From Acidobacteriota bacterium (GTDB lineage Bacteria > Acidobacteriota > Vicinamibacteria > Vicinamibacterales > 2-12-FULL-66-21), in assembly GCA_013697225.1 (NCBI GenBank), contig JACCXG010000577.1, positions 1 to 7,032 of the forward strand: 7,032 bases of DNA, in the 5' to 3' direction. Both the position numbers and the translations under genes were made by a program. The stretch's first letter is position 1; each line of letters opens with the position of its first letter. Shown in pieces: positions 1 through 5,236 of the stretch. Under the pieces are notes generated by a model. That model was not told the DNA's origin and ran no database searches. It worked only from the letters and a program-made list of their open reading frames with translations.

Positions 1-293
1 GGAGATGATCGTGAAGACGTTGTAGTCGACCTCGATATTCCGGGCCGCGACCACCCGCTCCCCCGACATATCCACCGCGACGTCATTGACCTGCACCCCG
101 AACAGCAGGTTTCCGCCGATACTCCCATCGACAGTTCCCCGTTCAGATACTGTTTGGACTCGCGGACGATGTAACGGCGCATCCAGTCGCGGAACCACGG
201 AGTCTGGGACACGATCAGCGCCAGTGCGACGATGCCCACGATCAGCGTTCCCACCAGCGCCGCGACCTGCAGCAGCCTGCGCAAAGATCTCAT
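1..293 (-). CDS. tamB: TamB-like inner-membrane protein, N-terminus only, frameshifted
   Basis: This is the start of a TamB/AsmA-like protein, the inner-membrane-anchored partner of TamA in the translocation and assembly module; the rest lies beyond base 1. From the ATG at 293-291 the first frame gives 55 residues: a basic start, one hydrophobic anchor (about residues 8-29), then TPWFRDWMRR and YLNGELS. From base 126 the homologous reading continues in a different frame as GSIGGNLLFGVQVNDVAVDM, then about 22 more residues to the window edge. The motif 'LNG-LS-I-G-x-GGNLLFGV' is how TamB N-termini usually read, so I infer one base is missing near 124-127, beside a run of three C. Neither frame meets a stop in the window. 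The start lacks a good Shine-Dalgarno site and sits eight bases from a heptad repeat. The gene follows tamA on the same strand with a 106-bp gap. Identity as TamB is fairly secure from motif and neighbour; whether the gene is intact is not. Confidence 0.72.
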   Translation of the reverse strand, partial: MRSLRRLLQVAALVGTLIVGIVALALIVSQTPWFRDWMRRYIVRESKQYLNGELSMGVSAETCCSGCRSMTSRWICRGSGWSRPGISRSTTTSSRSS

Positions 294-301
294 ATGACGG
301 T

Positions 302-343
302 CAGTTCCCAGTTGCCAGTTGCCAGTTGCCAGTTGCCAGTTGC
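302..343. repeat. Heptanucleotide tandem repeat, six copies of CAGTTGC
   Basis: Six head-to-tail copies of a 7-bp unit: five perfect CAGTTGC copies (309-343) and one with a single change, CAGTTCC (302-308). On the coding strand of the tam genes it reads as GCAACTG units. It fills most of the gap between the tamA stop and the tamB start and ends eight bases before the tamB ATG. A unit of seven is not a multiple of three, so it would not be tolerated inside a reading frame; here it is intergenic. It looks like a copy-number-variable microsatellite. Confidence 0.95.
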
Positions 344-366
344 CGGTCAGCAGCAGGGGCTCTCTC

Positions 367-391
367 CCTTTTCCCTTCTGCCTTTTCCCTT
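367..391. repeat. 11-bp direct repeat in a pyrimidine-rich tract
   Basis: The unit CCTTTTCCCTT occurs at 367-377 and again at 381-391, separated by CTG. The tract lies nine bases beyond the tamA stop codon; on the coding strand it is purine-rich (AAGGGAAAAGG). It forms no stem-loop with a T run, so I do not call it a terminator. Together with the heptad repeat it makes up nearly all of the tamA-tamB spacer. Confidence 0.8.
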
Positions 392-399
392 GCACGAAT

Positions 400-2337
400 T
401 CAGAACGCCTGTCCGATGCTGAAGTGGAAGCGGAAACGCCGTGCTTCCGGCTCCCCGTCCACCCGCAGGCCCGGAATCGGATTCAGCTGATAGCCCAGGT
501 CCGCACGAATCGGCCCGATCGGAGTGTTGTACCGAATTCCGGGGCCGATGTTGTAGCGGAGCTCGTTCATCTTGAACTCCCAGGGGTTCGACCACACATT
601 CCCGCCGTCGAGGAACAGCACGCCCCCGAGCTGCCCCCACACGGGAACTCGAATCTCGGTGGAGAAATTCATGAACGTGTGCCCGCCGAGCGGGAGCCCC
701 GCTCCGCTCAAGGGGGACACTTCGAAGCGCCCCCAGCCGCGCAGGTTCGTCGCGCCTCCGAGGAAGTACCGTTTGTAGAACGGCACCGCTCCTTCCACCT
801 CGGCATCTCCGCGGATCGCATCGATTGACCCGCCGTGCGCGCGGACCGCGACGACGGCGAGATTCCCCAGCGCCAGGTAGTAGCGTCCTTCGCCCGTCAG
901 CTCGTAATAGTCGTAGTCGCCGGCGAGCCACGTGCCGGCCTGCTCCACATGCGCACCGGCAAGGTAGCCACGCCGCGCGTTCAGGATGTTGTCGGTCGTG
1001 TTTCGCCCCGCATCGATGCTGATCGAGGACCTCTGCCCACGGCCGGTGCCGAAGCGGGGGTCCAGGCCAAGCGCGATCAAGTCATCGCGCGCCGTGGGAT
1101 CCAGCAGCGTCTCGTTCGAGATGCTGTAGTCCTCCCACTCGTTGGCGTACGTCAGCGACAGCGTGTTCACGGGAGACCCGCCCCCCGTGGTTCCCCTGGG
1201 TGCACGGCCGAACTCGCGATTCACCGTGATCCGTCCGCCGACGTTGAGCAGCGTAAAGGCCGGTTCGTCGCTATACCAATACTGCCCCTGGAGCCCTGCC
1301 GAGTAGCGCGGGCTGAGCAAATAGGGTTCGCGGAAATTGAGGCGCACCCCGCGGTCGAGTGCCGAGTACCGCGCTCGCACGCCGGCGGTCCGCGCCCCGC
1401 CGAAGAAGTTCACATGCCGCCAGTCGGCCTGGACGCGGGCCCGCTCCTCGCTGCCGTACCCGGCGCTGAAGTTCACCTTGCGATGCTTTCCCTCCGTCAC
1501 GACCACCCTGGTGGGGATCTCGACCGGTTCCTGACCTTCTTCCCGGACCGCCTGCACATTGGCGAACTGGAACACCTCGAGGGCGTAGAGCTTCCGCTGG
1601 CTCTCGAGCAGCCGGCTCTGGCGGTAGACCTGCCCGGGCCTGAAGGTCAGCTGTCTCTGGATGACTTCCGAGCCGACACTGGAGTTCCCCTGGATCTCCA
1701 GTGGTCCGTGTCGCGCAAGAGGGCCGGTTTCCGCCACCAGCTGAACCACACGCTGCCGGTCTCCGGAGCCGGGCCCGTCGCTGAGCCTGACGGACGCATA
1801 GGGATATCCCTCCTCGCGCAGCCCGTCCACGGCCGTCTCGCGGCTCGCCTGAATCAGCGCCCGGTCGAGCGGCTGCCCATCCTGCAGCGGCAAACGGGCC
1901 TCGATCGCGCGGCGCCGGGCGGGGTCCAGTTCGTCGAACCCTACCAGTTCCACGCGCTCGGCGACCACCGGCTCCCCTTCCGAGATATTGATGGTGATCG
2001 CGACCGACGTCTGGTCCTCGCTGAGGCTCACATCGAACGACGTCACGCGCGCGTCGGGAAACCCTCTGTCGCTGTAGAACGCCGCGATGCGCTTGAGGTC
2101 CGCCTCGAACTGCTCGCGGCTGAAGTAGCGGCGCTCTCCCCACGGCAGGCGCGATCCCGCGCCCGTGGCGAGCACAGACGTGAGCTGCTCCGGCTCTACG
2201 GCGTTCAAGCCGGTGAAGGTCATCCGCGTGACGCGTACGCCTCCGTCCTCCTCTCGGCAGCCGGAGACGCCGAGGAGGGCAACGAGCAACACAAAAGCAG
2301 AGCCGACCCGCGCGAAATTCTGCAAGAACATACGCAC
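400..2337 (-). CDS. tamA: TamA/TamL-like outer-membrane assembly protein (POTRA x3 + Omp85 barrel)
   Basis: An Omp85-superfamily protein that, with TamB, helps move and fold proteins or lipids into the outer membrane. The 645 residues split into an N-terminal signal (1-26) ending in a lipobox-like VSG-C27, three POTRA domains (about 33-122, 123-206 and 207-288) and a C-terminal 16-strand-type barrel (about 289-645). FLGGATNLRGWGRFEVSP (525-542) carries LRGW (532-535), matching the conserved loop-6 VRGF-type motif, and the chain ends in an aromatic (FRFHFSIGQAF), as outer-membrane barrels do. Three POTRAs and the following tamB favour TamA over BamA, which usually has five. The lipobox resembles the lipid-anchored TamL variant described from Bacteroidetes. 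The start is GTG at 2337, five bases after GGAG (2346-2343); an ATG two codons later (2331-2329), eleven bases from it, is a real alternative. Family certain; TamA versus TamL subtype inferred. Confidence 0.93.
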   Translation of the reverse strand: MRMFLQNFARVGSAFVLLVALLGVSGCREEDGGVRVTRMTFTGLNAVEPEQLTSVLATGAGSRLPWGERRYFSREQFEADLKRIAAFYSDRGFPDARVTSFDVSLSEDQTSVAITINISEGEPVVAERVELVGFDELDPARRRAIEARLPLQDGQPLDRALIQASRETAVDGLREEGYPYASVRLSDGPGSGDRQRVVQLVAETGPLARHGPLEIQGNSSVGSEVIQRQLTFRPGQVYRQSRLLESQRKLYALEVFQFANVQAVREEGQEPVEIPTRVVVTEGKHRKVNFSAGYGSEERARVQADWRHVNFFGGARTAGVRARYSALDRGVRLNFREPYLLSPRYSAGLQGQYWYSDEPAFTLLNVGGRITVNREFGRAPRGTTGGGSPVNTLSLTYANEWEDYSISNETLLDPTARDDLIALGLDPRFGTGRGQRSSISIDAGRNTTDNILNARRGYLAGAHVEQAGTWLAGDYDYYELTGEGRYYLALGNLAVVAVRAHGGSIDAIRGDAEVEGAVPFYKRYFLGGATNLRGWGRFEVSPLSGAGLPLGGHTFMNFSTEIRVPVWGQLGGVLFLDGGNVWSNPWEFKMNELRYNIGPGIRYNTPIGPIRADLGYQLNPIPGLRVDGEPEARRFRFHFSIGQAF

Positions 2338-2342
2338 GCGGT

Positions 2343-2346
2343 CTCC
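2343..2346 (-). promoter_or_regulatory. Shine-Dalgarno site of tamA
   Basis: GGAG on the minus strand. It is 5 bases from the GTG at 2337 and 11 from the ATG at 2331, so it slightly favours the GTG without excluding the ATG. Confidence 0.6.
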
Positions 2347-2364
2347 GTATCACAAGGTGTGCCA
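2347..2364 (-). promoter_or_regulatory. Shared 18-bp motif, copy A (upstream of tamA)
   Basis: Reads TGGCACACCTTGTGATAC on the minus strand and abuts the tamA Shine-Dalgarno site. It matches the sequence at 5047-5064 at 14 of 18 positions, with both ends (TGGCACA and TGATAC) identical and the same length. It could be a promoter core or a regulator site. The two ends are too close for a sigma-70 -35/-10 pair. Confidence 0.35.
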
Positions 2365-2417
2365 GAGACCACACCCCGTAAGGCCAATGGGGCGTGAGAG
2401 ATAGCCGTACATGGAAA

Positions 2418-2457
2418 GAGCCGCCGGCCGCCCTCTGAAGAGGGCAACCGACGGCTC
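2418..2457 (-). terminator. Stem-loop, probable intrinsic terminator after the small membrane gene
   Basis: The arms are GAGCCG (2418-2423) with CGGCTC (2452-2457), CGG (2425-2427) with CCG (2448-2450), and GCCCTC (2430-2435) with GAGGGC (2440-2445), closed by a TGAA loop (2436-2439). That is 15 base pairs interrupted by a 1x1 and a 2x2 mismatch. On the minus strand it is followed by TTTCC, a short T run; on the plus strand nothing like that follows. It begins 24 bases past the stop of the 62-residue gene, so it most likely separates the OmpA unit from tamA. With so short a T run it might be only partly effective. Confidence 0.7.
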
Positions 2458-2481
2458 CTCGAACCTGCACCAAATCCTGAT

Positions 2482-2670
2482 CTACTCCGGCGTGACCTCC
2501 GCTGATCTGACGGACAGCGCAAGCAGCACCCCGAGCCCGAGTGCACCGATGATGGCCATCAGGACCCAGATTGCTGGCATCTGCGCGAGTGCCCCACCAT
2601 ACCAGAGCGCCCCGATCGCACCCAACACCAGGAGGAAGTAGGCGACGAGGTAAACGTGCACGAATCGCAT
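2482..2670 (-). CDS. Small two-helix membrane protein of unknown function
   Basis: A 62-residue protein that I do not recognise as a named family. It has two hydrophobic segments, about residues 7-27 (LVAYFLLVLGAIGALW region) and 33-53 (AIWVLMAIIGALGLGVLLAL), joined by a short loop, and a charged tail ending in VTPE; it should sit in the inner membrane as a hairpin. The ATG at 2670 follows a purine-rich stretch, GGGAGGAGGAAGGGG, plus GAGG immediately before the ATG, good evidence of translation. It lies 53 bp after the OmpA-family gene on the same strand and just before the stem-loop at 2418-2457, so it looks like the last gene of that unit. Its place among outer-membrane genes hints at an envelope role, but nothing in the sequence says what. 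Confidence 0.68.
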   Translation of the reverse strand: MRFVHVYLVAYFLLVLGAIGALWYGGALAQMPAIWVLMAIIGALGLGVLLALSVRSAEVTPE

Positions 2671-2723
2671 CCTCGTTCCCCTTCCTCCTCCCGATGCCGG
2701 CCCGTGTTCCAGGGGTATCCGGG

Positions 2724-4475
2724 CTACTGGACCCGGACCACCATCGCTGCGCGCCTGTTCAGGCGGCGGGTTTCCTCACGGGCGTTATCGTGCTTGGGAC
2801 GCTCTTCGCCGTAGCTGACGGTCCGGAGCCGCTCGGCGCCGATGCCGCGGCCCGCCAGGTACTCGCGGACAGCCCCCGCGCGACGCTCGCCCAGCGCGAG
2901 GTTGTACTCAGCCGTGCCGATGTTGCACGTGTGCCCTTCGATCTCGAGCCGCAGGTCGGCGTTCTCCTGCAGTGACTTGATCGCTTCGTCCAGCGCACGC
3001 GTGGCCTCCGGGCGCAGCGAGTAGCGGTCGAAGTCGAAGTGCACGTCCTCGAACACGATCTCCTTGCGCGCGGGCCTGATCACCTGAATGGTGACCGAGC
3101 TGCTCGCGTTGCCGCCGCGGCCGTCGGACACCGCCACAGTCGCCTGCACCGGCCCCTCCTGCATGGGCGCCGTCCACTGGGTCTGGCGGTCGGCCGGGTT
3201 GGCGAACGTGCCGGCAGGGGCACTCCACTTGTAGGTCAGCGGATCGCCGTCAGGGTCGGTCGCATCCGCCGTCACGGTGGATGTGCGACCCACTTCGACA
3301 GTGCAGGGCTCACAACGCGCCGTGACAGTCGGAGGCCTGTTGGCCTGCACGGGCGGCGCCGGAGCCGGCGGCGGGGGAGGCTGCACGTACACGCGCACAC
3401 CCGGGTGATAACCAAGGCGCACCTGGAAGCCCAGCGAGTCACCCGTGACGTCGCCGTAAGGGGGCCCGAAATCCGAGCGCGGCTCCATTCCGACGTGCCA
3501 GCCAACCCCGACACCCGCGAACATGCCGTTGTTCCCCTGCCAGGTCAGCCCGACGTTGGCGTGAATCAGCGAGTCGATGTTGGAGGTGAGGGGGGAGAGG
3601 GAACCATCTATGGCGGTGATTGGAGACGTGAGCTGGAGCGTGTCCTTCGTCTGAAACTCACCGTGCAGCTCCGCGGTGAGCCGAAGGTTCCGGCGTGTTG
3701 GCATGCCTGCCCCGAAGCCCCACCGGATGCCGTTCGAGATCTCGACCTGGTCCGGATTCCCGCGCACGATGAAGCCGCCGAAGGCCGACAGCTCCACCCG
3801 CTCGTTGATCTCACGGCTGCCGATGACATCGAAAGCGAAATCGGCTCTCCCCGTTCCCACCCCCTCGTCGTCCGAGCTTGCCGTCGGGACCTTGACGAGC
3901 CCACGCACGGCAAAGGCCATCGGCTGCTGCCGGTGCTGCGAGGTGAGGTTCACCTTGCCGCCGAGCCAGAGATCTCCCAACTGGTTGCCGGACCATCCCT
4001 GCCGAACGAACGGGTGCCGGTTGACGATGCCCCCCGCCAGGTCCTGGTTGGCGAGGAACAAGGGGCGCACGTCGCGGTCGATGCGGCGGACGACTTCCCA
4101 CGCGCCAAAGATCTCCGCGCGATCCCTGAGACCGACACCAAAGGTGACCGGCCAGTCGGAGACGTCGGTGAAGCCCTGGTTGTAGTCGAAGTTCACGCGA
4201 TAGGCGCTGGCAGACCAGCGCCTCGCCGGCAGCACCTCACCGGTCGGAACGAACCAGAGACCCGTGTCCCCGCGGAATGTCGTCGTGGCTGGCCGAGTCT
4301 CGGCCGGGGTCATCAGGCCCGGGTCTTGGGTAGTCTGCTGCCCACCCTCAGCCGACGTCGTCGTTGTCGCTGTCGCTGGCCCCTGGCCGGCAGGAGTTGC
4401 CGGTGGCGGCGTCTGCGCTGACGCCGTCGCAGCCATCAGCGCCACGACTACTGCCGTCGTTACCCGTTTGAACAT
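2724..4475 (-). CDS. OmpA-family barrel protein with Ig-like insert and peptidoglycan-binding domain
   Basis: An outer-membrane protein that ties the outer membrane to peptidoglycan. From the ATG at 4475 it has 583 residues: signal peptide 1-20 (cleavage ASA-Q), a Thr/Pro/Gln-rich linker to about 65, a beta-barrel-like region of alternating strands (about 66-365), a Pro/Ala linker (PPPPPAPAPP), an Ig-like/PKD-like domain (about 379-466) with DPDGDP at 407-412, and an OmpA C-terminal domain (about 472-583). The last shows HFDFD (479-483), N525-x-x-L-x-x-x-R532-A and a Leu-Asn-Arg-Arg end. In the motif normally read as GHTD, position 517 is Cys; this Asp helps bind diaminopimelate in Acinetobacter OmpA, while Arg532 is kept. 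Two more Cys form CEPC (388-391). GGAGG at 4489-4485 is 9 bases from the ATG but only 3 from an in-frame GTG at 4481, so I prefer the ATG. Family assignment secure; pore function inferred. Confidence 0.93.
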   Translation of the reverse strand: MFKRVTTAVVVALMAATASAQTPPPATPAGQGPATATTTTSAEGGQQTTQDPGLMTPAETRPATTTFRGDTGLWFVPTGEVLPARRWSASAYRVNFDYNQGFTDVSDWPVTFGVGLRDRAEIFGAWEVVRRIDRDVRPLFLANQDLAGGIVNRHPFVRQGWSGNQLGDLWLGGKVNLTSQHRQQPMAFAVRGLVKVPTASSDDEGVGTGRADFAFDVIGSREINERVELSAFGGFIVRGNPDQVEISNGIRWGFGAGMPTRRNLRLTAELHGEFQTKDTLQLTSPITAIDGSLSPLTSNIDSLIHANVGLTWQGNNGMFAGVGVGWHVGMEPRSDFGPPYGDVTGDSLGFQVRLGYHPGVRVYVQPPPPPAPAPPVQANRPPTVTARCEPCTVEVGRTSTVTADATDPDGDPLTYKWSAPAGTFANPADRQTQWTAPMQEGPVQATVAVSDGRGGNASSSVTIQVIRPARKEIVFEDVHFDFDRYSLRPEATRALDEAIKSLQENADLRLEIEGHTCNIGTAEYNLALGERRAGAVREYLAGRGIGAERLRTVSYGEERPKHDNAREETRRLNRRAAMVVRVQ

Positions 4476-4484
4476 GTTCACACG

Positions 4485-4489
4485 CCTCC
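4485..4489 (-). promoter_or_regulatory. Shine-Dalgarno site deciding the OmpA-family start
   Basis: GGAGG on the minus strand, 9 bases before the ATG at 4475 and only 3 before the GTG at 4481. The spacing supports the ATG as the start. Confidence 0.75.
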
Positions 4490-4548
4490 GTCTGTCAGAC
4501 CTACCGCCCGTCGCACGTCTCGGGCCGATCCTTCACCTGTGTCGAAGC

Positions 4549-4602
4549 CTCGAAGTCTTCCCCCGCGGCGACTCTACTCGAAGTCTGCCCCCGGCGACTC
4601 TA
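4549..4602. repeat. Imperfect tandem duplication, 28 + 26 bp
   Basis: Two adjacent copies: 4549-4576 and 4577-4602. Both begin CTCGAAGTCT and end GGCGACTCTA; between these, copy 1 has TCCCCCGC and copy 2 has GCCCCC, so they differ by one substitution and a 2-bp indel. A fragment TCGAAG at 4542-4547 may be the remnant of a further copy. Copy 2 lies inside the KGG-protein gene and encodes its last eight or nine residues; the stop codon is the final three bases of copy 1. Confidence 0.92.
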
Positions 4603-4816
4603 TTAGTTTACCCCGACCACCCCTGCTGATCTGCCCTCCTTTTCGTCCGGCAGACCGCGCTTCTTCGGATGTCCACTCGTGCGCCGTGCCTTTCTGGTGC
4701 GCGGCGCGCCCACCCTTGCTCGCAATTTCACGCTGCTTCTCAGGAGACATGGAGGCGAAGCCCCGGCGCTCCTTGCGGGATTCCCCGGTCATGGCGCGGC
4801 CCTGTTCATCATTCAT
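4574..4816 (-). CDS. KGG-motif (YciG-like) stress protein
   Basis: An 80-residue hydrophilic protein of the 'stress-induced bacterial acidophilic repeat' (KGG) family, to which E. coli YciG belongs. It carries GFASMSPEKQREIASKGGRA (residues 19-38) and a second unit, WTSEEARSAGRKGG (48-61), so both KGG repeats are present; the segment between, HQKGTAHE, is usual for the longer members. The molecular role of the family is not established; members are linked to general stress responses. The ATG at 4816 follows GAGGG (4827-4823) with a 6-base gap, which fixes the start over the internal Met at residue 9. The last residues (ESPGADFE) come from copy 2 of a tandem duplication, so the C-terminus is probably recent. 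A small Pro/Glu-rich ORF lies 26 bp upstream on the same strand and may share its transcript. OmpA begins 98 bp downstream. Confidence 0.88.
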   Translation of the reverse strand: MNDEQGRAMTGESRKERRGFASMSPEKQREIASKGGRAAHQKGTAHEWTSEEARSAGRKGGQISRGGRGKLIESPGADFE

Positions 4817-4842
4817 GGCTGACCCTCGGTGGTGGCTGCCGT

Positions 4843-4986
4843 TCAGAACGCCCTTGAGACGACAAGCGGCGGACGCCCCGGCTCCGCGGGGGGATCCTGA
4901 ACGGGAGCAGGTTTCGGTTCATCGGGGGGAGTCTCGGGCGCGCGTTCCGGCTCGTCGCGATCGCCGGTTGCAGGTTCATTGCTCAT
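4843..4986 (-). CDS. Small Pro/Glu-rich, probably disordered protein (47 residues)
   Basis: A short ORF with no recognised domain. From the ATG at 4986 it encodes 47 residues rich in Pro, Glu and Asp (PDEPKPAPVQDPPAEPGRPP), with no hydrophobic segment until the last few residues; it should be disordered and acidic. I chose this start because AGGA (4997-4994) stands 7 bases before it; a longer reading from the ATG at 5025 would give 60 residues but has no Shine-Dalgarno site. It ends 26 bp before the KGG-protein gene, which suggests a two-gene unit. Short ORFs in GC-rich DNA arise by chance, so the evidence is its ribosome-binding site, its position and its uniform composition. Confidence 0.5.
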   Translation of the reverse strand: MSNEPATGDRDEPERAPETPPDEPKPAPVQDPPAEPGRPPLVVSRAF

Positions 4987-5046
4987 CGTGACGTCCTGTT
5001 CGCCCGCGCAAGATTCCCTCGACATTGAGGCTACCGTCGGGCTGCT

Positions 5047-5064
5047 GTATCAAGGGTTGTGCCA
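5047..5064 (-). promoter_or_regulatory. Shared 18-bp motif, copy B (upstream of the small stress genes)
   Basis: Reads TGGCACAACCCTTGATAC on the minus strand, 60 bp before the preferred start of the 47-residue ORF. It matches 2347-2364 at 14 of 18 positions with identical ends. It also resembles a sigma-54 site (TGGCAC then TTG at the right spacing) but has GA where GC is expected. Confidence 0.35.
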
Positions 5065-5187
5065 CGCCGGTTCAGCTTGGGAGCATGGGAACACACTAAA
5101 TCGTTGCAAATGACGAGGATAGTCTGTCAACCGTCAGCGGGCAACTCCATGTCGCAGTGAAACATTACACCGCCGCTTGGATTGAGA

Positions 5188-5233
5188 GATCCCGAACCTT
5201 CCGGGGATCGGACCGACGACCTGTTAAGATCCC
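5188..5233 (+). promoter_or_regulatory. Alternative inverted repeats in the yggX leader
   Basis: GATCCC at 5188-5193 can pair with GGGATC at 5204-5209 (10-base loop). The same GGGATC can instead pair with a second GATCCC at 5228-5233, which sits three bases before the yggX ATG, in the ribosome-binding region. The two GATCCC copies are part of an 8-bp direct repeat, AGATCCCG (5187-5194 and 5227-5234). The pairings are mutually exclusive, as in a leader switch, but each is only six base pairs. Confidence 0.3.
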
Positions 5234-5236
5234 GCT

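Larger units (their letters stand above)
4987..5236. other. Divergent intergenic region between the small stress genes and yggX
   Basis: 250 bp without a supported gene, locally richer in A and T than its surroundings (for example around 5090-5115). It must hold the promoters for the leftward stress genes and the rightward yggX. What can be seen is the 18-bp shared motif at 5047-5064, a TTGACA on the minus strand (5130-5125) without a convincing -10 partner, and the GATCCC/GGGATC inverted repeats described below. Confidence 0.6.

Noticed and set aside
302..343. CRISPR-like array
   Set aside because: The units are seven bases and contiguous, with no spacers; it is a simple tandem repeat.
2347..2364. 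Sigma-54 promoter upstream of tamA (TGGCAC ... TTG)
   Set aside because: The TTG lies two bases too close to TGGCAC and is not followed by C, so it does not fit the -24/-12 pattern.
835..2397. Long plus-strand open frame opposite tamA (520 codons)
   Set aside because: It is antisense to a clearly recognised protein, has low-complexity Arg/Ala/Pro-rich composition, and is explained by high GC at third codon positions.
3039..4421. Long plus-strand open frame opposite the OmpA-family gene (460 codons)
   Set aside because: It shows the same antisense shadow effect; no recognisable motif, while the minus strand encodes a full OmpA-type architecture.
5047..5064. Sigma-54 promoter upstream of the stress genes
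   Set aside because: Spacing fits, but the near-invariant GC at -12 is GA; kept only as a shared motif.
5102..5130. Sigma-70 promoter on the minus strand with TTGACA at 5130-5125
   Set aside because: At 16-18 bases downstream there is no TATAAT-like hexamer; the nearest A/T-rich hexamer is 22 bases away.
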